The notes: generated by a model not told the origin, from the letters alone. A stretch of DNA of 64,000 bases from Ilyonectria destructans (GCA_020740775.1 JAHEWK010000015.1:1488001-1552000); one strand, 5' to 3'. Shown: positions 48,519-62,500, counted from the stretch's first letter. Numbers and translations are program-made.

Positions 48519-50030
48519 TGTTCTTGTTTGACCGGCGTACAGTCCGTTGCTGCCACGGAAGCTTTTGCGATACTCGTAACAACTGAGGGGAAGCAATAGA
48601 GACCAGGGCGAGAAGGGCGAAAGATGAGGAAGCAGACAGAGTGATACAGCGTTTTCTTTGCTTTACACGAGTCGGGAGCCGGCTCAAGGGCAAAATTCGA
48701 CGGCGCATCCTATCATCCTCTCGCGTCGATCTATTCTGTGGCTTGCATGAACCCGGCGGGCAGGGATTTGCTGCCCTTTCATGGTTGGGCGGGGGCAATT
48801 CCTCATCTCCATGTTCCAAGGGACAAACATTGGCTGGAGAACTACCGACATGCCGCCCATTCAAGCGAATATCTCAGCTCAGTGGGATGAAAGGGACTGT
48901 CAAGGGTTTGCGTCATCCGTTTACCCCGCCACAGTCCTGTGCCATACTTAGTATATCCAATAATTAGACGTTATCTTGCATTTTTCATTTGTACTGCTGG
49001 CCCAATGGATAGCTTGGCGAAAATGAGGCGTGATACTATCCGCAACTCCGCTTTCAACCACACCCTGTGCTGCAAGACCGTGCTGCAAGACCTAAGCCAC
49101 AGCCGGCAGCTCCCATTCGTTCATATTCAGTGGATGCGAAAGTCATGCCACGTCACATATGGTGTCAAACTAACTCGGGCTCCTAAGCCGCGAGAAATCG
49201 CCAAAGAGATACTATTCGCCTTCCCCGAGAGAACCCTGTCCGTCTCCCCAAGAAGATCCAATTATATTCGTGGTACAGAGTCTGACAAGCATTCTGACAA
49301 GCCTCTTAACAGAATACGTGTCTTTCCTCCATAACCCCGCACGACTAGAAGAGCACCATCCCGTCACCCGACCCTCCATCTCGACTCCTCATCTGTTGGA
49401 TGGTGTGCCTGTTCGGTCAACATGATGCGATACCGAGCTCAGCGGTTGAGGGATTTAATCCTCGCCAATCCATTTGCCACCCACTTACAGTGTGTCTCTT
49501 ATCCCAATATCCGTGCTTGGTGGGAGGTCTGAGATGTGGCAGCTTCAACCTGAGCTTACGGTGGCGCACCTCCCGCATTGAGGCCATCACTTTGCATGTT
49601 TTCAGGCGTCCATTAAGCATGCCACGAACAGCCATGTTGCGAACCCAGTCAACAACGTCTTGCTGACATTCACCTCCACCAAAATATTCCCCTAAAAAAT
49701 GATGGAGGTTCAGTTACGTGGAAGGATCACTCCCATAAGTGGGTGAACTTGAAATTTGGCTGTATCTCCGTTCTTAGTGGCAAATACTTCTACCTCGGCT
49801 GCGCTGGTGGAATGTTGCTGAGTCGATACAGTGTTTTCAACCTCAGCTCAACTAAGGCAACATGGGGTTCGGACGGCAAAGTGCACAGCTGTTTTGGTGT
49901 TGCTGCAGGTTGTAAAATTAGGCAGCAGCGGTCTAAGGCCTTTCCGGTGATATTGATTGATAAAATACCGCAATTCCCTTACTTCAGCCGTTCTGGCTGT
50001 ATCCAGTGAACTAATTCGGGATAATATATA
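48519..50030. other. Intergenic region upstream of the NLR gene
   Basis: About 1.5 kb of ordinary composition. Open frames such as 48939-49334 (+), 49400-49666 (+), 49417-49635 (-) and 49743-50009 (+) overlap or are unrecognised, so none is called. It probably holds the NLR promoter. Confidence 0.4.
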
Positions 50031-51430
50031 GTATATTTTCTCTTTTTGCAAGAATAGAGATAATAAAGGCAATCCAATTGGTTTTATATAACTGTTACGG
50101 AATGAGTCGGTCTTAGTAATAATATTTAGTAAGCTGTTAATAGAGTATACTATATATACTGTTAATAACTACTATTCGCTCTATTTGATATATAATATAA
50201 TATACTATACTGTAATTCTATAATACTACTAAGCTAATAGGCCTCTAATAAGAATCTACCTAACTGAAACTAATATATATCTTCTTTTTAGTAATTATAT
50301 CTTTATCTCTTCTATATAAGAAAGTAAGTTACTAAGCTAAATATATATATTTTTAGGCTTTAATTTTACTTAGCTATTATTTATAAGTTTCTTAAAATAA
50401 TTATTAAATATTTAATATTTCTATTATTCTTCAGTAAATAATTAGCTATATATATTTTAATATATTACTAGCTATATAAAGTAAGCCTACTAGCTTTAGG
50501 TAATTTAATCTATTAATATAATAATTACTTAGTAGCTAGAATTAGCTAGTTAATTAGTAAATTCTTTAACTTATACTTTTTAGTTACAGTCTATTAGATA
50601 AGTTAATCTATAGGGATTTTTATATAGAGCGAAAAACTGAATTTCTATTACTGCTAATATAATAGTAGAGTAGTCTTTTTTATAGACTTAATGTTCTATT
50701 AGTATATATATTATAAATAATAAAAAGAGAGTTATTTAATTACTAATTACTATTTAGGCCTCTTTTAAATATACTATAATTAACTATATACCTCTATAAC
50801 TTTTTAGTAAGCTACTTTAGCTTTACTAAAGTAATATACAGTTTAAATAGTAAAATATATAACTATTTTAATATTACTATAAATTTAAATATTAGGCAGT
50901 AATAAATTAATATATTTATAGTAATATTAATTAAGAAAATACTATAACTTACTGATTTATCTATATTAGCTGCAGCTAGTAAATAACTAACTTATAAGTC
51001 TTTATATTATATAAAATAAGATAAAAAGCTTAATTATAATTAATACCTATAATATAATAAGTTTTTTACTTTAAGAGTAAATAGATAATATAAATTATCT
51101 AGTTTTAAGTAATCTATATAAAGTAAGCTAATTTACTCTATTTATAATTTAATACTAATAAGAGTATATAGAGTAAGTAATATACTTTTAGCTACTTACT
51201 ATTAATTACTTACTGCTATAACCTTTTATATTACTATATAACTAAGATAAGATATTATAGCTATTACCTCTCTATTTAGTTATACTTTCTACTAAGTTAT
51301 TAATTTTCCTCTTACTGTTATAAGGCTATTATATCTTATCTTTTTTATATTAAAAAGTAATTTATTAAGCTAAAAAATTAGCTTTTTAGCTTTAAGTTAC
51401 TTATCTTTATATTTATCTATTAATTAAAGT
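50030..51430. repeat. Short RIP-like A+T-rich block
   Basis: About 1.4 kb with the same TpA-rich, stop-dense character as the large blocks and abrupt edges on both sides. Near its left edge a less mutated patch, TGTTACGGAATGAGTCGG at 50092-50109, could be the start of an LTR, but no second copy is in the window. Confidence 0.6.
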
Positions 51431-51603
51431 GCTACTAAAGGTGAGGCTGTCGGGCTTTGTTATGCCACAGATTGGTGCCCAACGGAGTTTGGGTTTCCCC
51501 TCCCCCTCTTAAGCCCCGGAGAAAGCAACGAGGTCTCTTCGACTTCTACCGATTCAGCATACCACACTTAGTTCAACGTAGGGTAGCCTAAACGATAAAA
51601 GAA
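51431..51603. other. Promoter-side region of the membrane-protein pseudogene
   Basis: About 170 bp of normal composition between the A+T block and the start codon, including a pyrimidine-rich run (51505-51521) of the kind common in fungal promoters. Confidence 0.35.
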
Positions 51604-53261
51604 ATGGCGTCAACATTCTTCGTGTTTTACACTCTTAGCCTCATCGGCGTCTTCCTGAACTTACCAACCTTGGCAAGGGCAAGCCTGCTAGAAGATGGAG
51701 AGGATTTCAGCAACAACCTCGTATCAGACCTTGCACCGTATGTTTGCGCCGTATCACTCATCTCGTCTGCTCGTGGAGCTAAATTGACCTACATGACAGT
51801 TTACTCGCCTTGTTTGGTGAGCGGGTCACAACCCAGTTCATGAGCCAATCCACCAGCTAGGCCGACTGCATCGCCCTGGCGATGGCTCCTGTGGGCATCA
51901 TCACCATCATCGTTAGCGACATTCGCGTTGCCGGACCCCGCTGGCTTAAAGCCGTCATCGGGCGAGCCAGGGAGAATGTCGTTGCCGCTGAGCTTGAAGT
52001 CATGTCGTCCACGTCGTCAGAGGTGTGTGAGCTCTGGAATGAACAAACTCGCGCTGTTATACGATGCCCTGGAGCCGCCGACATTTGCGAATTCATCTGC
52101 ATCTATCCCACTTCCCTAATGAAGAAGAAGCCTGAACAAAGAATAGCTACTGTGGGGCGGGTGCTCATCATGGATATACAGCAGGCCAAATTGAAGCCTA
52201 CTTCAGATGTGAAGAGTGACGGGACACACGACTCAAATTGCCGGGATGAAGAATCCAACCCAGCCTCCAATCAGATCAACTCCGGTTCAGCCAACGTCAA
52301 TGGCGCTGACACCAACGCGTCTCACTTCGATTACCTCCATGTCAGGAACTCGAAGGGGAATAGAGGTAAGCATCCATCCGCGGTTGTGTCGGGACTCAGC
52401 GCTGACAATCTAATGTGGTGTAGCTTCTTTGTTAAAGTTCCTTCATTGGTCAAAGATTAGCCAAGCAGTCCGGTCCTGGATCAGAGCCATCTTCAACAGG
52501 AAGACACGGGATGAGACTCACAGCGGATTTTACGAAAGTCCCCCCCCTGTGACGCCTAAATCATCGAATCAATGTCTCGGGGACGACCAGATTGTGGTAG
52601 TCCGCAATCCCAAACACCGTGCTCCAAATATGTCACTCAACTGCAGCGGAGACGGAAAAAGCTGGCAGATCTGGGCATGCGCAACGATCGGTATTGTCAT
52701 CCAGTTAGGTGTTTTGGTGTTCTTGGGCTTCCTGACTGAGTACCGAACCCTGCGGCTTGACAAAGACGGTAGCCCCGTGGAGGACTACGCTATGCCTACG
52801 GCGGTTATTGGCACTGTCATTTTGACGTTAGGAATACTCATCTGTGCACACGTCGTGGACGACAGCAGCACGGAAGAGGTTTACGCGGTTACTAAAAAGG
52901 ATTCTATGGCGGTGGCGATGGTGTGGCTTCAGAAACAGAAGACAGTGACACTTCTGCCACTACTAAAGCGACGTCACACTCCAGTGGCTGGCAGTTGAAG
53001 GCCATGACAACAGCAGGTGCTGGGATAAGCCTGATTGGGATTTTTGGCCAATTCGTTGGCCTTCGGGGGATGCATTGGCTTGCCACCATGGTCCAGTTGG
53101 GTGCAATTATCATCATGACAATTCTTAGAGCCGTGATCCGCCGCCACATTGCCTTGGGGTTGGAACATGAACCTCTGAAGGATTCCACTGGATTCGAATT
53201 GGAATGGTTTGTCGCAAACCTTATCAACTATGACACTGCGCCTTGGTTTCAGGGTAGCTAA
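51604..53261 (+). pseudogene. Fungal multi-spanning membrane protein of unknown function, broken by nonsense and frame change
   Basis: Belongs to a widespread ascomycete family that I recognise by the N-terminal order DLAPLLALFGERVTTQFMSQSTS(W)AD followed by MAPVGIITIIVSDIRVAGPRWLKAVIGRARE and EVMSSTSSEVCELWNEQ. Exons: 51604-51737, 51800-52365, 52424 onward. In exon 2 the conserved Trp codon after QSTS is TAG (51858-51860). Reading resumes in the same frame directly after it. Exon 3 carries membrane segments (WACATIGIVIQLGVLVFLGFL; VIGTVILTLGILICAHVV) as far as VWLQKQKTV. The expected following region is missing and the last segment, with IFGQFVGLRGMHWLATMVQLGA, is in another frame (52923-53261). 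The family's function is unknown; members often sit in variable, TE-rich regions. The gene is an island between two A+T-rich blocks. Confidence 0.72.
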
Positions 53262-53264
53262 TTA

Positions 53265-53535
53265 GTTACTAGACTAGTAGTTAAACTAGGCTAGTAGTGG
53301 CTAAAAATTAACTAACTACTAACTAGGCTAGTAGTGGATACTAAAAAAATAATTTAACTACTAGTTAATTAACTAACTAAAACTAGCCTAGTAGTAATTT
53401 TTTTTAACTAATTAAAACTAGCCTAATAGTAAAAAAAGTTAAACTAATTACTAGTAGTTAACTAGTAACTAGTAGTTAGTTAATTAACTAATTAGTTAAT
53501 TAACTACTAGTTAACTAGCTAACTAATTAGTTAAA
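53265..53535. repeat. TAG/TTA-rich palindromic tract
   Basis: About 270 bp built almost entirely from ACTAGT-, AACTAACT- and TTAATTAA-like words. Inverted words such as AGGCTAGTAGT and ACTAGCCTAGTAGT occur on both strands, so it could fold into long imperfect hairpins. It starts just after the pseudogene's final stop codon. Confidence 0.65.
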
Positions 53536-56500
53536 ATTTAATAAATTTAATTAATTTAAGCTATAAGCTTTAAATAGTATTATATAAAAATATATAAAAA
53601 GTTATTTATAATATATTAAATTTAATAGTATTTTAATAATATTTTTTTCTTTTCTTAGTAATTTCTTTTTTTAATTATAGTATAGAGTAGCTATAATATA
53701 TTTATTTAAAGTATTTCTTATAAACTTTAGGTTAAGTTAATTATATAATATCTTTATATATAAAATTATAATATAAATATAGAAATATATTTATATTTTT
53801 AAAAATATTAAAAATATATTTCTAATAGAAGTTCTTAATATTTATAGAAATATAGGAATTTATATATATAGAATTTAAAAGGAATTAAAAGCTTTTTAAA
53901 TTAAAAATTAAGAAAGAAATATATAAAATTAAAAATAAATATTAATAAACTAATATATATTTATAGACTATTTAAGGAATTAATAAAGATTTCTTTATAA
54001 TTTCTTTACAATTTTATTATAAATCTTTAAAATATATTAATTTTAATATAAAATATTTAAATAAGTCTTAAAATAGTAAAATATATATTTAAAAATCTTA
54101 TATTTAAATATAAAATAAGTCTTAAAATAAATTAAATAGCTATATCTTTATATTATATAAACCTATTATATAGCACTTTTAAAGCTATTTTATATATATT
54201 ATATATAGAATAAAATACTTTAATAATTCCAAAATTATTTTTTTTTAAAAAATTCTAATATCCTTAAAAATATCTAAATCCGGAAATAATATATTTTTAC
54301 TATTTCCGGCTATTATTAGTAAGCTTATACTGATAAATTAAGGATTTATTAGGATTTATAATAATTTATTAGAATTTAGTAGGGCTTAAGTAAATCTAGC
54401 TGGATTTAAGCTGGATTTAAGCTGGATTTTAAGGACTTAATAGATTTAAGGGATTTTATAGAGTTTTTAGAGTTTATTATAAATTTAAAAAAAAATTATT
54501 TTTAGATATATAAGGAGTTTAAGAAATTTAATTTAAATTCCTCTTTATCTTTATACTTAAATAATTTAACTACCTTCTAATAACTAGACCTTACATAAAA
54601 GACTGAGATTATTAAGATCTCAGCAGTCTCTCAACTAAAATCCAATCCAACACCAAAATCAAAACTAGCATAAAAAACTACTAAGGCGATAATACTGCAG
54701 CAGCTGCAGAATACTACTAAGGTAGAGAAGCTAATAGCAGTAGATTTAAATCGTACGGGCCTTAAAAATAGCAGTTTCCACCCCAATACAGGCGCCTCCC
54801 AGTACGGACAGTACTAATAAAATAATATTATAACAGCCTTACTAATTGAAGATAAGACTGCTTGGGATACTAAAGAAAAGAAGGTATTTAAAGAATTATT
54901 TAGCTTTATTTAGAGGGAAATTCTTAATAGAGTGTAGAAAATTATCTATACTCTAGCCGATATAAAGATTTTATAGTACTATAGCAATATTATAAAGGTT
55001 AATTTAATATACTTTAAACTTAAAGAAATAATCTATAAAGTTATATATAAAACTATCTAAAGTATCTAAATTAATATTAATATATAGCTATAGTATTTTT
55101 AGGTAGATATTATATTAATTAAATATAATATCTATTAACCCCTTTTAAAATCTATTCTAGCTAGATATAACTATAAAGTTATAATTAAGTAAAATAACCC
55201 TCTAAAGGAGATATACTTATAAATTCCTACTGAGACTGTAATAGCAGTTAATATAGTAATTAGAGAACTAAAAGCTATAGTAGCAGCCTGCTAACTTTAA
55301 AGTAGAAATATAGTTATTACCTTCTACAGTCTGGCAGCTAAATATATTATAATAAATAATTAGATCTAAAAGGCCTTTAAAGATAATATAATAATATTAA
55401 AGAGAATATATAGTATAATAATTAAGAATATACCAACTGAATATCAGCAAATAGATAGAGAAACCTTCTATAAAGAAATAGAGAAAGAAAATAATATTAT
55501 AGCAATTAGAGTAAACTCTATATAAAGCTAAAAAGATACTATAATAAGAATTAGAATAATTTTAGCAGTTAATAGAGTGGCTATAGCTAATTAGCTTTAT
55601 AATAAAGAGCTAATCTATAAGTTAATAATAATAGACTATAAACCTTTTAAGAAATTACTAAGGCTAAAGTAGTACTTTAAGTACTATAAAATAGACTATA
55701 TTGCCAGATTCTATAGAAAGAATACTTAATATAGCTGCTATAGTACTATAGCCTATTTAGACAGAAAGAAGAACTGCCTACTGATATCTATAAAAGCAGT
55801 AAAATACCTTAGATATTAGGGTAACTACTCTATATAGTTATATTAGTATCTAGCTGTTAATAGTTACTGGCAATAGGCAATTAGAGTATATCTAAATAGA
55901 TTTAGATAATTTAAGAATAAATAGAATCTATAGTAGTACTTTAACCTTAATACTACTAGCTGGCTGCAGCTAGAAGACTTTAGACTTTAAACTCTTATAT
56001 ACCAGAAGAGAGGCTGCTCTTTAGGTATAAATAGGGTATTAAAAATCGCTAGGATAGGCTTAAATACTATTATAGTGGTACTCTAGCAGTTAAATAGCTC
56101 TTCTGGTAATACTACTATTAGAAAAGCCTTTTAGAAGAGATAAAATACTATTCTAATAATAATAATAAGCTAACTAGCTAAAGTTAAAATAAACTCCAGC
56201 TGAAATTAAAATCCCCCCCTAAATATATAGAATTAATAATCCTCTAATAGAATATAAATAAGCAGGCTATATTAATACTTCTAGTATTAGAATACAGTAT
56301 ATAATATAATATTATATTCCTATAGAAACTATATTGGGATATAAAGATAGAATAACCAGTCTGTCTAGCTACTAGTAACTATTATATAGTATACTATAGC
56401 AGCAGATTAATATTATATATATAAGAGATATTAAGTTTAAAATTAAATAGCAGAAGTAGGAGAAGACTGAATAGAATTAACCCTTAAGACTATAGGCTTA

Positions 56501-59500
56501 AGGGTTATAGAAATCTACAGCCTAAAAGGAGTAATAAGCTGGAGGGGGCCGTTAAGAAGAGCTATAGTATTTATATAGAGGCACCTATATATAATTATTA
56601 GAGATATCAACTAATACTACCCTATATAGAATAAATATAATAGAAACTTAGCTGGTACTAAGGCTATAGTAAAGCTAGTAGTAATAAATTTCTAGAACCT
56701 ACTAACCCCAAAAGGAATAATAATAAAAGGCTACTATAGCTATTAAGACAGTATAATTAACCTTACCTAGATATTATAGGGTATTTAAGCAGAATATAGC
56801 AGGAAGGTAGAACTTAAGGGCTTAAACTATAGACTCTAACTTACTATTATTACTAACTTAATACTACCCTTTAAGATATCCCAATTTAAGCTTAATAAGA
56901 TTAATAAGACCCTATAATAGCTAAACTGAAAGATAATAAACTGTAACTATATTAAACCTAAAGTAAACCTCTAGCTACAGATAATAGAAAATAATATTAA
57001 AATTAAAGATAATCTAAATAGAGCTATAGATAAGCTAACTGTAGTATTTATACTAATTATAATTAAGTTAATACTATAGTAAAAGTAACTATACTAAAGG
57101 TCCAAAAAGTAGTAGAATATAGAAGTTTAAAAAGTAACTAAATAGATTAAAAGAGCCCAGTAATACTACTAATAATATAAAGAGATTATAGAGTGGGAGT
57201 ATCTTCTTCTTATATAATACTAATAAAATCAGACTGTTAATAATATATAATAAGATAAATAGTAACTCTTCCTCTATAAGGCAGCTAAAGATCCAGTAAT
57301 ATTCTAAAAGATTAAATAGTAGGCCTGCTTCTATAGCAGCCTCCCTCAGAATAGTATAAAGATCTCTTTCTTATAGAGGAATAAAGGCAATTAACCTATA
57401 GATAATTATAAAGAAAAGGCAGTAATTCTAGCTGAGAGATTCTTTTCTAACCTTAAGGTAGATCTTAATAATATCCTACTATTTACTATACTACTACCCC
57501 CTCCAATAGAATTAATATACAATTAGAATTACAATAATAAGGAAATTATAGAGGTATTAGATAAAATAGAATTATAGAAGGCAGCTAGTAATAATAATAT
57601 CCCTATAGGTCTCCTTAAGGCTTATAGTAGCTACTTTATAGCAGTAATAATAAGAATAATTAAGATAAGCCTCTAACTGAGTTACTTTCTTAAGTAATAC
57701 TATAGTATAATAGCTATAGTACTTACTAAAGTGGATAAAATACCTAAAGAGAAATACTTTACTAAAGCCTATAGATCTATCTTACTGCTATATATAACCG
57801 GAAAGATTATTAAGGCAGTAGTTAAGAACTACTTAGTTATTATAGCAGAAGAAATAGGCCTCCTTTTAAAAGGCTAAATAGAAAATAGAGAAGGGAGGTT
57901 AATAGAAATAGCAATTAGACTAGTAATAGAGATAATCAGAATAGTATAGAACTGCCTTAATATTACTATAATAGTCTAACTGGATATCTCTAGTACCTTT
58001 AATATAGTTAATTTTATAAGATTAATCTTTATTCTAGAGATAGTAGGAATTAAAGGCTAATTTATCTAATAGATTTATAGCTATCTATCTAAAAGGTTAA
58101 TATAGCTTTATTTTAATAATAAGAAATTAAAAGCCTTTAAGATATATACTAAAGTACTATAGGGCTTACCTCTATTTCTAATTCTCTTTTTAATCTATAT
58201 TAGAATACTATATAAGCTACTTAAGTAATAAAAAGAGCTAGTAATTATAAGCTTTACTAATAATATTAATCTAATTATAATTAGTTAAATAGAGAGAGTA
58301 ATATAGTAATACTTAAAGATTATATAGGCAGTCTATAATAACTAGATAAAAAAGTATAAAATAAAATTTAAACCAAATAAATTTAAGCTATTCTACTTTA
58401 TAAGAAGATACTAATTAATATAGAAGCCAGTATAGCTAGAGACTATAATAATAATACTAAATAAAAAATTAAAGATATTAAAGGTCTAATTTAACTGGAA
58501 ACTTAATTAGTCTATCTATCTTAAGAAGCTATAAAGAAAAATACTTAGATAATAGTATACTCTTAGTACTATTACTATATTAATATAGAGCTATAATATC
58601 TATAGAGATAGAGAAATCTATACTAAGATTATTAAAAGCACTCTAGCCTATAAAGCCTTAATATTCTATTAGTCTATAGAAGTTAGAGGAAACTCTAAAG
58701 GGATAGTATAGAGGCTTACTGCTAAATAAATAAAAAGTCTCTATATTACAGTAGGAGCCTATAGAGCTACTTCAGTAAGAAATCTAAAGATAGAGCTTTT
58801 AGTCCCCCCTTTAGACCTCTATCTTAATATAAAAGTTATAAAATTTAAAATATATACTAAAGACAGCCCAGTATATAAAGTAATATATAAGGCTATTATA
58901 GAGGTAGCAGTAATATTATTAAAGTATAGAGAATCTTAGTAATATCTAAACCAGATAAATAAAAGCTGGCTTTACTAATAGTACAGTAATAGCACTTTAA
59001 TTCTAAAAGCTCTTAAATAAGACTGAAAAACTTACTGAATTTAAAAGGTAGAAGTTAGAAGGTTATAAAGTAACTATAATAATATTAATATCTTAGACTA
59101 TTACCTCTTTAAATTTAACTATAGGGAACTATACTAAAACTAATTTAAATATATTAATAGTCTGATAATCTAACTCTATATTAGGTATATAGAACTTTAG
59201 GCTTTTTTATTCTTTAGAAAAGTCCCTAAAGTAGTATTACTATACTGCCTCTATAGGTATAATAAGTAGATAGTTAAATATATATTTATAAATTACAGCC
59301 TTTTTAATAAAAATAGTCTACTTAAATTAAAGCTAAAAGACTATAGAGATATAGAGTAATATCTTAGCAATAAATATATAGTAGCTATAGCAGTATAGTA
59401 GTATAGTAGAATAATAAGATTAATATAGTTTAAGCTAGTAGTAATACTTTAGGTATAGTAAGATATAAGAGAAAGAGTAGAAGCTATAATAAATTTATAA

Positions 59501-62500
59501 TAGAGGCTTAAGGCTAACTGCTAGAACCTTTAAATTAATATAGTTTTAATACTATAAATAAAGGCCTATAGATACTATTTAATTTTTTAAATTAATTAGA
59601 CTTTTAGAGTAAAGATTATTTAATACCCTAAAGAGATACTATAGTAATACTATAAGAATACCTAAGTACTAATAATATTCTTACTATTATTAAGATTCTT
59701 AAGGATATTAATATTAGTAGTAATTATTTAAGCTTTAATAAGGGCAATAAGTTAGTAGAGGAGGCAGTTAATCTTAGTAGCTATAGAGCTATTACTAAGG
59801 CCAGCTAAAGCTAATCTAGCAGTAAATATACTCTTTTTCTAAATACTACTATAAGTAGTAATTATATACTAATTATAGTAACTAAAGATCTTACTGATTT
59901 TTACTAGATTCTTAGGCTATAATTAGATTAGTAGAGGTTATAGTAAAACTATAGGGATATCTATATAAGAAATAAGCCTAAGAGTAGAGACTAAAGTATA
60001 GTACTACTAAAGAGAAGTAAGAAATAGATATTTAGTGGGAATTATAAGCTTAATAGATATATTGGCAGGCTAGAAGAGATTAAAAGAATAACTATAAAGA
60101 TATTATAAAAAAGATCTATTTAAATATAAGTATACTTATTTTTTATATAGTAAGTATAATACCTATTAAAACCTAAAGGAAAGTTAGCTATTAGTTAACT
60201 ACTATAGAAATACTATAGAAAAAATATACTATAGATAAAATAAAAATACCTAAATAAGATATAGATTAATATAGACTGAATATAATAGAAATAAGAAATA
60301 GAATAGTAACCTTTAACCTTCTAAAATAGAGTTAGTATAGATACTATAGTAGGAATAAAAAGAGATTACCTTAAAGTTAAAAATCTTAAATATCTTATAA
60401 AGAAAGGTAAACTTAAAAAGAGAAGTTAGAATAATAGCCTTCTTAAAGCTATTATTACCAGTAGAACTTTAGGCAGCTTTAATAGCAGTATATTAAGTAG
60501 CCTTTTTAGCCTGCTAAATATTAATATAAATAGTAATAGCAGTTTTCTTCTAAATAGCAAACTGATAAGATATAATAGTAAAAATTAAGATAAAATTATA
60601 GAAATAATAAAGTAGTAATAATAAAAAACTATAGAAATAAGTAAAATTAAATAAATAATAAAATAGATAGATAGAGACTAAATAATTATTAGTAAGACCT
60701 AAGTAATATTACTAAAAATATATAGTAGAATAAAAAAGATATATAAAAATAGTAGCAATAAAGATAGCAGTAGGAGTAATAATAAGAAAAGAAAAAAAAA
60801 AGAGAAAAATAGAAAAAAAGAAAGCTCTTTATAAAGCTAGAGGAAGAGCCTTAAGCAGACTTAAAAGCCCCAACCTAAATCCTATAAGAAAGAGAGCACA
60901 AGGGAAGTAATTAAATACCTAATCGGAAAGTAAGAAGTAAGTAAGAATAAGCGCCAATAGAATACTATAGGGCTAGCTCCTGCAGCACTATATAGCCTAC
61001 CCTAGCCGGAGATAGTAGGGCCGGGGCATCAAGTAATTACTGGCGCAGACCCAACATCTAGGCATAACCCAGTGCCAGCCGGTATATAACAGTTATATAA
61101 CTATAAGGGCAGCTCGAAAAAAGGAGAAGCTGGCTCGGTATAGCTGGCAGTGGCTGGAGGGCCACTATATAGCCTGCCGAGCAACAGAAGGAGAATAGAG
61201 ATCCAGCTCTAGCCGCTATAACCCTAAGGAGACCCCCCGACGGCACCCCTATAACCTAAAGGCACTGGGCCAGACAGAGGGCAACTTATATATATATAAC
61301 CCTAGATAAGACTGATAATAAGATTATTAGTATAGACTTAATAATAATAAGTAGCTCTTAGGGGCAGTAAAGTGAAACTATAGTAAGGTTTTTATTTTAG
61401 AGCTAGAAATAGCTTTTAGGTTTTTTCTTATTAATTTAATAAGAAGGAGTTCTATAGATTTAGATATAGGTAAAATAGTATATACTAAATAAATAAATAA
61501 ACTACCTTCTAACTTATAATTAAGATTTTTATATTATTAAAACTGCTAAATTTTTCTTTTTTCTTAAAGATATCTCTTAATACTACTTAAAGCTCTCTTA
61601 ATACTGAATCTTAATATTCTAAAGCTAATACTATACCTTTAAGCTCTATTAAAGTTACAGAATCTTCTTTTTTTTTTTTTTTTTTTTCCTATAGAAAATA
61701 CCTCTTTTAAGAGCCCTTCTACTAAAGAAATCCCTTTTTAAAGTTCTAATAAAACTAAAGAAGAAGGTAGTTATATCTTTATAGAAGGGCTTTTTACTAG
61801 AGATTTACTTCTGGAAATTTCTAGTTAGAAAAGAGAATATTTAGTCTCTTATACTAGATAAGTTTTTTTATCTTATTTACTTTTCTATAATTTACTAAAA
61901 ACCTTTTAGCTGTAATTATAAAAAGAATAAAAAAGTTATTAAATTTAAATTCTCTAATTTTACTTAATATTATAAAAGTAAGTATAAGGATATTATAATA
62001 AATAAAAAGCTTAAAGTAACTAAAAAAAAGTAAGTTTTTTCTATATATTTCCTAGGGTTTTTAAAATATTATTTAATATTTTAAAAACTATTTTAAAACT
62101 TAATATTAATTTTTTTTAAAAAGAGATACTCTATCTATTTCTAATTAAAATTTCTTTACTTCTTATACTGAAAATAGCTCCCTAAGAAGCTAATTTACCT
62201 CTTTTATTAAGAAGGGAGCTAATAATAAAATTCTAAATTTTATTATTAAGAATAATCTCTTTTTTTAGATATTTTCTTTATCTTCCTTTTAAAATCTATT
62301 AAGTTATTATAATAGATAAATAAAGATATCTTCTTTTTAATCTATATTTATTAATATTTTTCTTTTAGTACTGAATTTATTATTAATAAGAATAAGATTA
62401 AGAAAATTCTATTTAATACCTTTAATATAAATCTAATTAATCTGAATTTCTTACTAGCAGCTAATATATTATCTTTTAGGACTTTTTCTTTTATATTTAA

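Noticed and set aside
48939..49334. 131-codon plus-strand open frame upstream of the NLR
   Set aside because: Its composition is not protein-like for any family I know, and there is no intron or promoter context; chance openness in normal-GC DNA.
51472..51487. Retroviral-type tRNA primer-binding site
   Set aside because: The match is only by general resemblance, and no LTR of known end lies directly upstream; kept only as a weak hint in the findings.
61058..61246. 62-codon minus-strand open frame in the G+C-richer LINE end
   Set aside because: It has no family signature and lies in an element remnant; it is open only because this patch has fewer stops.
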